Below the pieces are notes generated by a model, which did not search any database, was not told the origin of the DNA, and saw only the letters and a program-made list of their open reading frames with translations. DNA of 64,000 nt from Zymoseptoria tritici IPO323 (Eukaryota > Ascomycota > Dothideomycetes > Mycosphaerellales > Mycosphaerellaceae): NCBI RefSeq assembly GCF_000219625.1, contig NC_018218.1:4092001-4156000 (forward strand). The letters run 5' to 3'. The translations under genes and the position numbers were made by a program. Within the stretch, counting starts at the first letter, position 1, and each line of letters opens with the position of its first letter. Shown here in pieces: positions 54,403 through 64,000 of this stretch.

Positions 54403-54896
54403 ACGAGGACACCTCAAGCATACCACAATCTTCAGTCCCATGATCTTTTCGACATTCGTCAGCTAGACGCAGACTGGCACAACGTGTCCCTGATCCTATT
54501 GTGGGAGGCGGCTATGCTGTTCACTCAACAATCCGCGCATCGTTGGAGCACAACGCTGGAGAGGACGAGGATGTCAATCAGCACAAAAGTTCCTCACCAC
54601 CGCGGCATGGCCTAAAGCGATTCCGCATCTGAGGAGGAAATTTACGACAAGGCTTTCTTTTCGCGATCACAATCGCTCGCAGCAGTCTGCGAACGCCGCA
54701 TATCTCTAGCATAACAAATGAAACTCTGCGGCTTCACCCGGGCTTCCCAAAAACTCCCATCATGCATGCCACCTGCGGCTAGACAGTTCTGCCAGATCAC
54801 CGCATAAAGTACCCTAACGCCGAGTCTTCGCCCATGCCAATGCACTTCACAGGCCTATCGCCTCTGATCTCTGATCACTCGCTGGAACGTATGCCT
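54403..54896. other. Intergenic, convergent 3' ends
   Basis: 494 bp between the three-cluster gene and EAF3 stops. Nothing recognised. Confidence 0.45.
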
Positions 54897-56508
54897 CTAT
54901 GAGTTTGACTTCGCCATGTCTTGATAGTCCTGACCGGCATGCTCGTACTCAGCCGCCAAATACTTGTCCACGCGCTTCGCCAACCACTGCGTCATCTTGG
55001 CCAGCTCCTCACGGAGACGAGCGACGGCTTGTGAGTCCATGTTGGTGTGGGCAATGAGATCCGGCATCGAGACTGAGGGTACTGTCAGCACTGTAGACCT
55101 CTTCAAAAGTGCCAAAGATCGTTACCGAATAGTCTGAGCAAATGCTCGCACCCGTACACATCGCAAAGCGTCTTCCCGGCGTGTTCACCAGAGCCTGCTT
55201 CGACCTCCTTGTGAATGGCGAAATATTGTGGACGCTCAAATCGGTAGAGAAGGATGCGACCAAGAGACTTGTTGAAATACTCTTTGATACCGGCGATGAC
55301 CTCTTCGAGAATCTCAGCATCGGCCGAATTCGGTCTCCGATGGATGCTCTCCGATTCGTAGTAGTCGTTGAGGAATGTGCTGACGGACACGGGTGCGGGC
55401 ATGGGAACGAGTTTTTGGTCCTTGGTGACCTTCTCCCAGTCGTCGACGAGGATGGATTTGAGGGTGTCGGGGATGAAGAGTCGGACGGCGGGTCGACGCA
55501 TGAACTCTTCTTCCTGCAAGTTCGTTAGTTCCTTACGTTTCGTTTGACGATGCGTACCGCAGCGCCCCATTTTGCCGCTCGGGTTGGGTCGTGGTGGTAA
55601 GATCGAAGCCAGGAGCCACCCCGCCCCACCCAATCAATACACCGAAGTTTGTGCATTTCGAGGCAGGAGAGGTCTGTGCAAACCAACACACATAGCAAAC
55701 GAGATTCCTCGTCAGAGAACCCGCAGCAGATCGTGTCTTGCTGACCGCTGTCGTGCCGCTGCTGCGTGGTACTGCGCTGGAATGCCGCCAGCAAAAATCA
55801 CGCAAAACACGCGATAAACCTTACCTTGTCGATGCCCTCAATGTCACGCCCTCGCTTAGTGCCGCGAGGCGGAGGTGGCGGTACAGCAGAACTGCGATCC
55901 TCGCTGCCGCGAGCTGAAGAAGCCGTCAGGACCGAGCCGTTTGGCCGCTTTCTTGTTGAGGTAGAGGAAGGCTTGCCGGTATTTGCTCTGCGCTGGGCCT
56001 CCATGTCCTTTCGGAGGTTCGTCGCCAGCTCCTTGTTCTCATCGTTCAGCTTGCGAACGCGCTCTTGAGGCACCCAATCGTCCCATCTGTAGAAATCATC
56101 GTTAGCAAGGATTCACGGAGGTGCTCGCAAAGATGAAATTATGATTGCAAGCCGTCGCACGTCAAGCGCACTGGCGCAGAGCATCATGAAAGCATTGCGA
56201 TGATAGGTCTGCATCTTTCAAGCCGATCACTGCTCTCCATGCTGTCTTCAGGCGAGCAGACCAGTCCATGATCCGCCCAGAAGCCAAACTGCCGGCTTGG
56301 TGAAAAGACGGAAACAGGGCAAAAGACAAGATACTCACGTGTTCTTCCAGCCCTTGTAGTGCACGCGGTAGACGTAGCCGTCCTTCTTGTCGTTCGGATC
56401 TTTGATCTTGCTGTCGAGGACTTTGGCCTCGTACAGGAGCTCTCCGTGAAAGCAGAGGACTTTCTCGTCCTTGCCGTACATGGGCTGACCGCTATTTGAG
56501 GGCGCCAT
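54897..56508 (-). CDS. EAF3: Chromatin protein Eaf3/MRG15 (chromodomain plus MRG)
   Basis: Subunit of NuA4 acetyltransferase and Rpd3S deacetylase complexes; its chromodomain reads methylated H3K36. Exons 56508-56339, 56086-55825, 55513-55126 and 55072-54897 give 331 aa. The chromo barrel reads GKDEKVLCFHGELLYEAKVLDSK and [25 protein letters not shown], the aromatic-cage strands rebuilt over the first junction. A basic linker with KRPNG and PPPPPRGTKRGRD follows; then the MRG domain from RRPAVRLFIPDTLKSILVDDWE, via GIKEYFNKSLGRILLYRFERPQY, to LLRLFG-VSMPDLIAHTNMD and AKMTQWLAKRVDKYL. The last acceptor is my choice among three nearby in-frame AGs at 55073-55100; it fits the family best. Introns of 252 and 311 nt are unusually long here. 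Confidence 0.9.
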
Positions 56509-57195
56509 GATGGAGGCGATAGATCAGGCGCGTAGAAGTGTGTCTTGGGATGAAGAAAAAGTCGAGGTCGAGAAAATATGTTGTCGATGTCCAGGGAGCG
56601 GCCGTTCACATGGAAAGAGGTTCCTTGGTGAGGAGCACGGGCCACCAGATTTTCCAACGCGTCGATTGGGAACACAGGAGGACGATCTTGTTGGGAACTT
56701 GAGTCAATTCACGAGTTGATGTCACCGAGCAAGACGTGGTCGAGATTGTCGGAGTGAGCAATCGAAAAGAAGATTGTATTTGAGGTACTACAGACGCGGG
56801 TGGCCGCTTCTTCACGCGCCGTTGGCCAATCGAACTTCCGTCTTCACTCGCGAAGCGCCACAACCGGGTATACTACTGTACCGGGTTGGACTATACTGTT
56901 CACTGGAAAGCATCGAAGGAAGGTAGCATGGTCAGAACAACGAGCATCATGCACTCACAGGACGTCCGCATCGCCAGCTCGAACACCAGCTCGGAGCACG
57001 AACAAAACATCCACTTACCTACCAGCCAGCTCGAACGCCAGCTCGGAGCACGAATGAAACATCCACTCACCTCATAGCGACCGTGGCACACCCCGAGAAG
57101 GCTTCCAGCAACTCTAGATTTGTACATGATGAATATCGAGGACTGATGCGGGAGGATGTGGATGCTTACTGACCTCTGAGCTTCTCCACAGCAGA
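56509..57195. other. Intergenic, EAF3 promoter and SART1 3' flank
   Basis: 687 bp between two minus-strand genes. Carries a 52-bp-period tandem duplication listed separately. No gene seen. Confidence 0.5.
56974..57072. repeat. Tandem duplication, period 52 bp, two copies
   Basis: Copies at 56974-57020 and 57026-57072 match at 43 of 47 bases; all four differences are transitions. Each copy contains CCAGCTCG twice. Located upstream of EAF3 and just beyond the SART1 3' end. Confidence 0.9.
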
Positions 57196-59160
57196 CTACT
57201 GGAGTCGGACACCAGCCTGCTTCTGCCGCTTGCCTTCACGGCCCTGCACGTTGGCCATACCGCGCTCGTCGCCAACGCTGAGCAACCCTCTCGCCTCTTC
57301 CTTCTTCTCGTCCTCGATCTTCTTGAGGCGCTTCTCCGTCTTCTGCTTGCCGGAGCCTTTGCCGTGGAAAGCGTGACTGAGATGCTTGAAGGCTTCCTTC
57401 TGGTTCATCGACCGACCATACTCGTCGTTGTACCTCAGCTGCACGTCTGGCCTGTACTCCTTGTTGAATTTGTCCGCGAGCAGACGCGCGATGTATTGCT
57501 CTCTCTGTTCGTTCTGTCGTCGTGCCATGTCGTCGCGGTCTTTGTTGCTCATCTTGTCGTAGCGTCCACTTCGGCGATCGGCTTCACGCATTTCGCGAGC
57601 TTTCCTGTCGTAGTCATCGATCAGGTGCTGCTTTTCTGTGAGGAAGTTCTCGCGGCGTCGTTCTTTCTCTGCGAGATCAGCCGCAGCAGAGTTCTCAATC
57701 AGGCCACGCTTGCGGAGCATGGCAAGCGAAGCCCCAATGCCTTGTCCGACCATACTCTCTTCATCATCTAGACCAGTGGCTGTCATTCTAGATGGCTCTG
57801 CTTTGGCGGCAGACTCATCCATATCTCCCAAAGCTCCATATGACTCCTGAGCCATGTCAACATCTCCATCTTCGTCCTCGTCCTTGGCACCTGCAGTGTT
57901 TCCCCGGGCTTGTGGTGTTCGACTTGTGCGTGGTCTGCGCTCCTCTTCGTCTTCTGGCTTTTTGAGATTTGCCACAAACTCAGTCGTTTCGTCAATGATC
58001 ATACCGCCTTCCTCCTCCGGCTCATCGACTGGCATCTCTTCTCGCATTTGACGTGCGACCTCGGCTGCGTCTGTCTTCTTCCGCTTCTTCAGGGCCTGCC
58101 TGCGAGATTCCGCCAGCTTTGCCTGGAGGTCATCATCGTCATCGAACTCGAAAGCACGTTTCTTGCTCGTGGTAGCTCCACCATCGACATCCATGCTGTC
58201 TACGTTCACCGCGGCAGGAGCAGGTATGATAATGTCGTCCTCATCAGCGGCCTTCTGGCGAGACTTCTTTTCCTTCTTGGCTTTCTTTGGCTTCTTGACT
58301 TTGATTGTAGACGGATCGACATAGTCAGACGTCGGCGCATCATCTTTTAGCATGTCCAGGCTGATTTGTACGCCTTTGCCTTTCACCGCACCTTGCTCAG
58401 CCTTTCTCTTCTGCACTGCTTCTGTCGCTGTCCCTTGCCCATCCAGAGTGAATCGCTTGTGCTGCTTGCCATCGATCTCCTCATCGTACTTGGAAAGCAC
58501 ATTCTGCTGCTCTCCTTGCTCGGTGGGATCGTAGTCGGGTCGCTTCTTCTTGAGTCGCAATCTCTCTTCCAGTGCTTCCCTGGCCTTGAGGTCTGCGCTC
58601 TCCAGCTCGTCGTCCTCACTCTCCTCGCCGATCTCGGTATCTTTGAGTGTAAGAATAGCTTCGCCGGTAAGCTCATCAAACCGATCAGCTTCGTGTCCAA
58701 CTTTCACGCCAGCAAGATCTTTCGCGGTGTATTCTGCCTGCTGTTCTCTTGCGGCAAGTTCCTCCTCCAGCTTCCGCGCTTTCTCAATCTTCTTTTGACG
58801 CTTCTTCTGTTGAAGCAGCCATGTGCGGGTATCAACCTCTCCCTCATCTGCATCACCAAGACCTTTGCCCTCCAACTTCTCAAATCGTGCCGCCTGATCT
58901 CGCGCCTTTTTCGCAGCCTCTTTCCGCTTCTGCCGTTCCAGCTTCTCCTTTTTCTCTGCTTCCAACTTTTGCCAATTGCTCCCTGCTGCTGCTGCGCGCT
59001 TCTCCAATGTGCTCATGTCATCGCTGTCACTGCCGCTGCCGCTGTCCGAATCGGAGTCGTCGTTGTCTTGCGCTCCGCTCTGGCCCGGAACATCCAACGG
59101 CTTCATGCCGAGGGATACTCGGACCTTGTTCATTTGCTCAATATCAGCAATCGACGTCAT
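57196..59160 (-). CDS. SNU66: Tri-snRNP protein SART1/Snu66
   Basis: U4/U6.U5 tri-snRNP component needed for pre-catalytic spliceosome assembly. Intronless, 654 aa. The N-terminus MTSIADIEQMNKVRVSLGMKPL is the typical SART1 start. A long, highly charged Lys/Glu/Asp coiled-coil-prone middle follows (EEELAAREQQAEYTAKDLAGVKVGHEAD; LTLKDTEIGEE; ISLDMLKDD). C-terminal family blocks are clear: MVGQGIGASLAMLRKRGLIENS, LIDDYDRKAREMREADRRSG and the DEYGRSMNQKEAFKHLSHAFHGKGSGKQKTEKR signature. Length is shorter than human SART1 (about 800) because of a reduced N-terminal RS-like region. The antisense strand shows long open frames, which are codon-bias shadows. No intron signals needed. Confidence 0.93.
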   Translation of the reverse strand: MTSIADIEQMNKVRVSLGMKPLDVPGQSGAQDNDDSDSDSGSGSDSDDMSTLEKRAAAAGSNWQKLEAEKKEKLERQKRKEAAKKARDQAARFEKLEGKGLGDADEGEVDTRTWLLQQKKRQKKIEKARKLEEELAAREQQAEYTAKDLAGVKVGHEADRFDELTGEAILTLKDTEIGEESEDDELESADLKAREALEERLRLKKKRPDYDPTEQGEQQNVLSKYDEEIDGKQHKRFTLDGQGTATEAVQKRKAEQGAVKGKGVQISLDMLKDDAPTSDYVDPSTIKVKKPKKAKKEKKSRQKAADEDDIIIPAPAAVNVDSMDVDGGATTSKKRAFEFDDDDDLQAKLAESRRQALKKRKKTDAAEVARQMREEMPVDEPEEEGGMIIDETTEFVANLKKPEDEEERRPRTSRTPQARGNTAGAKDEDEDGDVDMAQESYGALGDMDESAAKAEPSRMTATGLDDEESMVGQGIGASLAMLRKRGLIENSAAADLAEKERRRENFLTEKQHLIDDYDRKAREMREADRRSGRYDKMSNKDRDDMARRQNEQREQYIARLLADKFNKEYRPDVQLRYNDEYGRSMNQKEAFKHLSHAFHGKGSGKQKTEKRLKKIEDEKKEEARGLLSVGDERGMANVQGREGKRQKQAGVRLQ

Positions 59161-59787
59161 CTTTGCGATCTTGGAGGGGAGTTGTGAATGTCAGTGAGAG
59201 TGTATTCGACGAGTGCTGCAATGTTCGTTCACAAGTGCAGGCATCGACGCACGGACCGTCCCGCACTAGCGCCGCCTTCATCTTTAGCATTTGAAATTTG
59301 CACTTCCTCTTCTTCTTTTCCTACAACACAGATCTGTGTCCAGCGGTCCTGGCGCGCCTTCGGGTGCTGTCGGTCGACTGCTGCGACAGTTCGACGTCAC
59401 ATGGGAACTTCACTACAATGGAGCACGCTCGGTCGACAGATCTCAGATCGATCGCGGCCTCTTCCTTGAGCTCTTCGTGAGCTCGGTCGATGGTCCTGGC
59501 GCTATATTCCAAATCGTTCCTGAGCCCGTCGGGCGTTGAAGGTTGGGAAAAACCATAGCTTGCCTACATCTCACTTTGAAATCACTGGAATTGAACTCAC
59601 GACCATCGGCGCTGGATCATAACATTGGGAATCTGAGAAGGCCACAGCGCGCAGTTCAGCAAGCACGTCGACAAAGACTTTGGTCGAGTGCATTCAGATG
59701 TCAACGGGAGACATCTTGGTCATGGCAGATCGCACTTCATTCCACATTATCATCACTGTCGTCGTCGTCTCATTTGGTTTCAGCATC
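59161..59787. other. Intergenic, SART1 promoter and MFS 3' flank
   Basis: 627 bp between minus-strand genes. Around 59570-59630 the minus strand shows GAGTTCAATTCC, a tRNA B-box-like string, but no cloverleaf can be folded (see rejected). Nothing else supported. Confidence 0.45.
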
Positions 59788-60804
59788 TCAGAATGTATAC
59801 CTGAAGCCCACAGTCCCTTCCAACAACGCTTTCCCAGCCCGCTGTCTCTTGTTCATTGCATGAAAGTACAGCGAGAACACCCCAACGAACGCTATGATGA
59901 GGATGTGCGAGCCGATCGAGATCCACACCGCGGTCATGTATCTCGGTGCTTCCTCTTGGCGGACAATGTAGCTGCCTGCGATGCCACCAGCTCCGTTCAT
60001 GGCTGTCACGGCGGCTGCGGTGAAGGCACGCTTCCACTGACCGGTGATGTTGTTGGCTTGGTAGGTCGTGATGGCGGCCCAGTTGCTCACGTACGCTCCT
60101 GTGGCGAGATACGTGCCGATGTACCGGACCGTGACCTGGTCTGTGAAGCCGAGCATGCAGAAGCCGATGATCAAACAGATGCAGTTGAAGACGATGATGG
60201 GCCCGCGAAGGTTGAAGTTGTCTCCGACCACGGATGAGATGATGACCGGCAGGACGGCGTAGTAGTAGGGCGGAGCAGAAAGCAAGATCGACTTGTTCTC
60301 GCTGAAGCCCATGCCAGATTGCAGGATGATCGGGAGGAAGTAGCTCAATGAGGTCGACACCAGATTGAGCAAGAAGAACATGCAAGCAAATCCGTAGACC
60401 TTGACATCCTTCGCATGATGGAAGATCTCCCTCCATGTGAACGGCTCGGCTTGAACATCCTTGCGATCTTTCTGTATCCTCGACACGGCCAGCTTCTGCT
60501 CATCAGCAGTGAGAAACCGCACAGCCTCGTGGGCATTCTCAGGAAAGGGAACGATCCAGAAGTAGGTGATGATTCCAAGCAGCATGGCGATGAGCCCTTG
60601 TACCAGATACATATACCTCCACCCGTTGACCAACGCTCCCTCGCCATCCAGCTGATTCAGGCCAAAGTTGACAATACTGCCCGTCGCCAGTATGATCACT
60701 TCACCACTCTGCAGAAACGCGAACCGCACCTGCTGCTCCTTCACACAATGTGCGAGGACTTTCACCGGTATGCTGAGCAAATCGTCACTCAGTTCAGCCC
60801 CCAT
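59788..60804 (-). pseudogene. MFS transporter fragment (allantoate permease/Dal5-type), 5' truncated
   Basis: 338 codons from ATG 60804. Sequence from about residue 30 fits the anion:cation symporter family of MFS: RFAFLQSGEVIILATGSIVNFGLNQ (TM5), NGWRYMYLVQGLIAMLLGIITYFWIVPFPENAHEAVRFLTADEQ (TM6 and the central loop), then TM7-TM12 to the tail. About 170 residues holding TM1-TM4 and motif A are absent. Only 219 bp separate this ATG from the stop of the next gene, too little for them. In that gap an ATG at 60932 opens MGSRAFFHKREEVKDSRDYDNAVTVVRDRS, which looks like a hydrophilic N-terminus of such a transporter, but it is in a different frame and ends in a stop. I infer an internal deletion producing a relic; no transport activity is expected. 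Confidence 0.65.
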
Positions 60805-61023
60805 GGTGCTGAGTCTGCGAACAATGGAGCGGAAAGAGTGAAGCTTCTGTCGCGAACGACTGTTACGGCATTATCGTAATCTCTACTGTCCTTGACCTCC
60901 TCCCGCTTGTGGAAGAATGCTCGCGAACCCATCTCCTACTCCTTCATCGCTTTCGCATGTCTATTAATTCGTCCACCTCCTCCCTCCTCCGCGACCCGAC
61001 CGAGCTCTTCCGCGCCTGACACC

Positions 61024-63936
61024 CTACTGCCGAGGATGATGAGCGCTTGGAGGAGGGTAGTACATCTGGCGCCCATCGTCGTACAACGGCTGGGCATACA
61101 CAGCCTGCTCATGGCGTCTGTCGTACTGCTGTTGATCGTACGGAGATGGCGCATACTGCATCGGCGCAGGCGCATAGTGCACAGGAGCGTACTGCACGGC
61201 TGGTGAGAGGTAGGGAGATGGTCCCGGCGCATATTGTACAGGCGCTGTCGTCGGCACAGGCTCCAGTTGGCGGCCTTGTTGATCGACAAAGATTGTGTGT
61301 GGAGCTGATGCCTGCTGTTGATAGCCGGCGTAGCTCTGTTCGGACTCACGGCGTGGTATGTAGTGAACCGGGGCTTCGTTGTAGTACACTTGCTGCGGCT
61401 GTGGCCGGCCGTGATAGTGATCGCCTTCGTACTGGATCCTGTATTGTTGGGCTGGAACTTGCTGATTGTGTTCGAATTGGCGTCTGTTGCCAGTGAGAGC
61501 TGCTTGCAATTCGTGGACACCGTGGGCCAAATGCGGCTGAAGAGGCGCTTGATATGGCGCCTCGTATTGGTGCACGGAGCGTCGTGCACCGTCGTATGGG
61601 TGTTCAGAGTAAGCCCCGGGGGCAGATCGATGCGCTGTGCTGACAGATCGTTGTGTGGGAGCTGGTGCTGTCATAGACGTTGGAGTCACAGCTCCTTGGC
61701 TTGTCAAAGATGCCAGAATGGCCGAAAAGTCTGGCTGCGTCTGTGTTACAGGATTGATTGCGGAAGCAGTCGGTCTGGGTGCTTGCTCGGGCTCTCGACG
61801 GCCAACTGACGGACTTCGACTTTGTCTGTCCCCATTTGAAGGCTGCTGAGGGGCCGAAGGTCCAGGCACAAGGCGTTGGAGGACCGCAGCAAGAGTCTCT
61901 GGTTCAACGGGGCCAGGGGCGGCTCGCGGTGGATAGCGCGCATCCGTGTCGAACATGCTAGGATCTGCGGGCTTGCGAGCGTCCGTGTCGAACTGTGCAG
62001 GGTCTGGCGCCTCGTTTTTGACGGACACGTACATTGGCCGACGCGGGTCGTACTCATTCTCGTTCGGTTCGGGTAGCGGTGAGTCGTGCGAAGGCCGACG
62101 CTTGCCACCACCCTTGCCATTCTTTTGCTTCTTCTGCCCTTGTGCATGCTTGCCTTTACCAGAGTGTTTGGAACCGTTCCCGCGGCGTTCATGCTTGTCA
62201 GCGGCATCGGCCACGACACCGATTTTCGGCAGTGGCAAAGGGAAGGCATGGGGCAGCGCAGCTGCAATGAGACCCAGCTTCGCGTCGTCCATTCCAGGAG
62301 TGTGAAGCAGTGTGCGAATCTCGTCACGGTCTGGAAGCTCAATCATGTCTTTGACCCAATTCAAGACGCCATTTGCGGCAGCGGACTTGTGCTCTTTCTG
62401 GTAGTGCTCGATCAATTCGAGTGCAGTGTACTTGGGCGCTTGTGAGGTTCTGTACCAATACTCGCCAGTGTCTGGCGCTCCGTTCGTTGCAGTGTGCAGG
62501 CAAGTCTTGCAGACAAGCAAATGGGCTTTCCTCAGTGGCTTCATCTGTGCCTGATTCACCAGGGCGTGCGAGAAGATGTCCAAGGTCGGAAGGTCGTGGA
62601 AAGCTTGTGCATATCGTGAAACGCAGTGATGAATGGCAGTCTGGAGACGTATGCAGCCCAGAGCTTGGATACCCTTGACTCCATCCAAAGCGTCCCACAC
62701 CTCGCGGGCGTCGCAGGCCAGCTTTTCAGTCAGGACTTGGCGGCCGACCTGTGCCTCTGTCACAGTAGGCACTTGATGACTGTACGGGTACTCGTGGGGC
62801 ATTTGTTGAAAGGTGCTGCCGGTACGCGAGTGTTCCAGCGATTGTTGCGGCGGCAAGGCATAAGAGTTACGAGCGCTCTCAGGAGGTGTCGGCCGGGCTT
62901 CCACCTTCGGTTTGAAGTCAGCCGGACGGCGGCTTGCTTGGAGCCAGCGCCCTGGTTCTTTGTGAAACATCTGCTCTTCGGGCCAGTGTGCAGTCTGCCA
63001 ATGGACCACGACGTTGCCCTTGCTGAAGTCACTGGTGTGTTTGGCGCCATAGTGTTGAATCAAACCCTCAAAGGCGAACCATTTGGGCTTTTTGTCGTCG
63101 AAAGTTCCGTCGCGGAAACATCCCTCGCAGATGAATTGCTCACGTCGTTGGCTCTCTGTCAGTGGACGTACCTTGTTGTCGTATAACCACTTCATGTTGT
63201 CCAGGGATAAGAACGGCCTTTTCTCGTCTGGCAAGTTTGTACTCGATGGCGAGCCAGCCTCGTTTTCATTCGCATTGTACATTTCGTGTACGAAAACCAG
63301 TACGTCTGCTGCAAACTCGGGAACGTTGTTTGGCTCGAGAATGTTGCCTCCATGCCACCTGCCGTTGATGATGTCGGAAGCATACTCGGCGAGCTTCTTC
63401 CGTAATGGCTCTTGAAGTTGGTCGTAGTCGCGGTCGTAGACCTCCCTGGCTGGTTTCGAGATGTTTGGTTCCATCTGCAGTCCAGCTTGAAGATATGACT
63501 GCTGTTGCGTTCTCCGGTACTCGATCTCTTGCGCGTGTGGTAGCTGCGACAGGAGTCTGGGTTTCAGCATCTCCCATGCGCCATCAGTCAGTGGAAGACT
63601 GATCTTCAGAGCGGCGTTGAATGAATCCATGTGCTGCAGAAACTCAGGCGCAATTGGTGTCTCCATCTCTCGGCACCGGCGCTCAATCTCGAGTTTTCTG
63701 AAGCTCCGGGCGGCTGAAACCTCGCGAGGGTCTCTCACCTTTCGAGACTGCTGCCATCGTTGTTGCTCTAGTGGCTGTGGCTGTTGCTGTCCTGGCGGCT
63801 CGAAGTGCGAGTTGAATCCATTCTCGAAGACATGGACAGGTTGTGGTAGAGGGTGAGTGCCTGCGAGAGGTGGGTTAGGGCCATATTCTTGAATCGTTCT
63901 GACACGCAAGATCAAACGGTTCGCAAGCGCACGCAA
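61024..63936 (-). CDS. Proline/glutamine-rich protein with two long-linker C2H2-like motifs, 5' end unresolved
   Basis: A 970-codon open frame that begins with TTG, so it is not the real start; a good acceptor, TGTCAG at about 63899-63904, suggests the exon begins at 63898 and the gene starts beyond the window edge. The ordered part contains SFRKLEIERRCREMETPIAPEFLQHMDSFNAALKISLPLTDGAWEMLKPRLL. It then has two similar finger-like motifs: ICEGCFRDG...LIQHYGAKHT and VCKTCLHTA...LIEHYQKEHK. Each has C-x2-C, a long linker, and H-x4-H. The C-terminal 350 residues are disordered, Gln/Tyr/Pro-rich and end YPPPSAHHPRQ. Architecture recalls an uncharacterised fungal nuclear family; function unknown, probably nucleic-acid related. 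Confidence 0.7.
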   Translation of the reverse strand: MRALANRLILRVRTIQEYGPNPPLAGTHPLPQPVHVFENGFNSHFEPPGQQQPQPLEQQRWQQSRKVRDPREVSAARSFRKLEIERRCREMETPIAPEFLQHMDSFNAALKISLPLTDGAWEMLKPRLLSQLPHAQEIEYRRTQQQSYLQAGLQMEPNISKPAREVYDRDYDQLQEPLRKKLAEYASDIINGRWHGGNILEPNNVPEFAADVLVFVHEMYNANENEAGSPSSTNLPDEKRPFLSLDNMKWLYDNKVRPLTESQRREQFICEGCFRDGTFDDKKPKWFAFEGLIQHYGAKHTSDFSKGNVVVHWQTAHWPEEQMFHKEPGRWLQASRRPADFKPKVEARPTPPESARNSYALPPQQSLEHSRTGSTFQQMPHEYPYSHQVPTVTEAQVGRQVLTEKLACDAREVWDALDGVKGIQALGCIRLQTAIHHCVSRYAQAFHDLPTLDIFSHALVNQAQMKPLRKAHLLVCKTCLHTATNGAPDTGEYWYRTSQAPKYTALELIEHYQKEHKSAAANGVLNWVKDMIELPDRDEIRTLLHTPGMDDAKLGLIAAALPHAFPLPLPKIGVVADAADKHERRGNGSKHSGKGKHAQGQKKQKNGKGGGKRRPSHDSPLPEPNENEYDPRRPMYVSVKNEAPDPAQFDTDARKPADPSMFDTDARYPPRAAPGPVEPETLAAVLQRLVPGPSAPQQPSNGDRQSRSPSVGRREPEQAPRPTASAINPVTQTQPDFSAILASLTSQGAVTPTSMTAPAPTQRSVSTAHRSAPGAYSEHPYDGARRSVHQYEAPYQAPLQPHLAHGVHELQAALTGNRRQFEHNQQVPAQQYRIQYEGDHYHGRPQPQQVYYNEAPVHYIPRRESEQSYAGYQQQASAPHTIFVDQQGRQLEPVPTTAPVQYAPGPSPYLSPAVQYAPVHYAPAPMQYAPSPYDQQQYDRRHEQAVYAQPLYDDGRQMYYPPPSAHHPRQ

Positions 63937-64000
63937 TGCGAGAGCAAGGGAGAAAGACCTTGGGAAGAGAAGAGATCTCGGGAAAGAAAAATCCGCGAAC

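Noticed and set aside
58366..59187. 273-codon plus-strand frame opposite SART1
   Set aside because: It is the antisense of a lysine/glutamate-rich coding region; its leucine/serine-rich translation follows from codon bias, not from a gene.
59560..59650. tRNA-like B box (GAGTTCAATTCC) on the minus strand
   Set aside because: The T-stem does not pair (only one Watson-Crick pair and two wobbles) and no acceptor stem or D-arm can be formed.

Overview
The window is nuclear DNA of a filamentous ascomycete, most likely a Dothideomycete. The evidence is short GT-AG introns (mostly 48-130 nt), compact genes on both strands, pyrimidine-rich leaders, and families typical of Pezizomycotina: a MeaB-like bZIP, Zn2Cys6 factors, a tannase-family esterase and a GPI-type Ser/Thr/Pro-rich wall protein. 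I found no rRNA, CRISPR, intact transposon or convincing tRNA. Placement below subphylum is inference.

Layout. 0-10 kb: 3' part of a catabolic-type acetolactate synthase, a pirin with a 10-nt microexon, a hotdog thioesterase, the U4/U6 snRNP WD40 protein Prp4, a PTC7-type PP2C phosphatase and a secreted tannase/feruloyl-esterase-family enzyme. 10-20 kb: a 2.7 kb gene-free stretch before a MeaB-like bZIP, then a Sel1-repeat protein and a five-finger CCCH protein. 20-30 kb: a small single-TM protein, Prp46/PRL1, ORC1 (with an ACGCGT box upstream), an unrecognised conserved-looking 745-aa protein, a signal-peptide membrane protein and a PPIE-type RRM protein. 30-41 kb: SEC31, a 2.1 kb gene-free stretch, the TPR corepressor CYC8/SSN6 and an SDR with an altered catalytic motif. 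41-45 kb: 4 kb without a supported gene. 45-64 kb: a Zn2Cys6 regulator, a GPI-type wall protein, a histidine phosphatase, a protein with three tandem Zn2Cys6-like clusters, EAF3/MRG15, SART1/SNU66, a 5'-truncated MFS transporter and a long proline/glutamine-rich protein with two long-linker C2H2-like motifs that continues off the right edge.

Most of the window is housekeeping: splicing (Prp4, Prp46, SNU66), chromatin and transcription (CYC8, EAF3, bZIP, Zn2Cys6), replication (ORC1) and secretion (SEC31). These look like independent genes, not a functional cluster. The accessory-looking items are the catabolic acetolactate synthase, the esterase, the altered SDR, the truncated MFS gene and the three-cluster cysteine protein. 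Exon joins were worked out by eye from splice consensus and reading frame; where I give exon coordinates the coding length closes on a whole number of codons. I see no strong evidence for an undescribed multi-gene system; the three-cluster protein is the most unusual single item.
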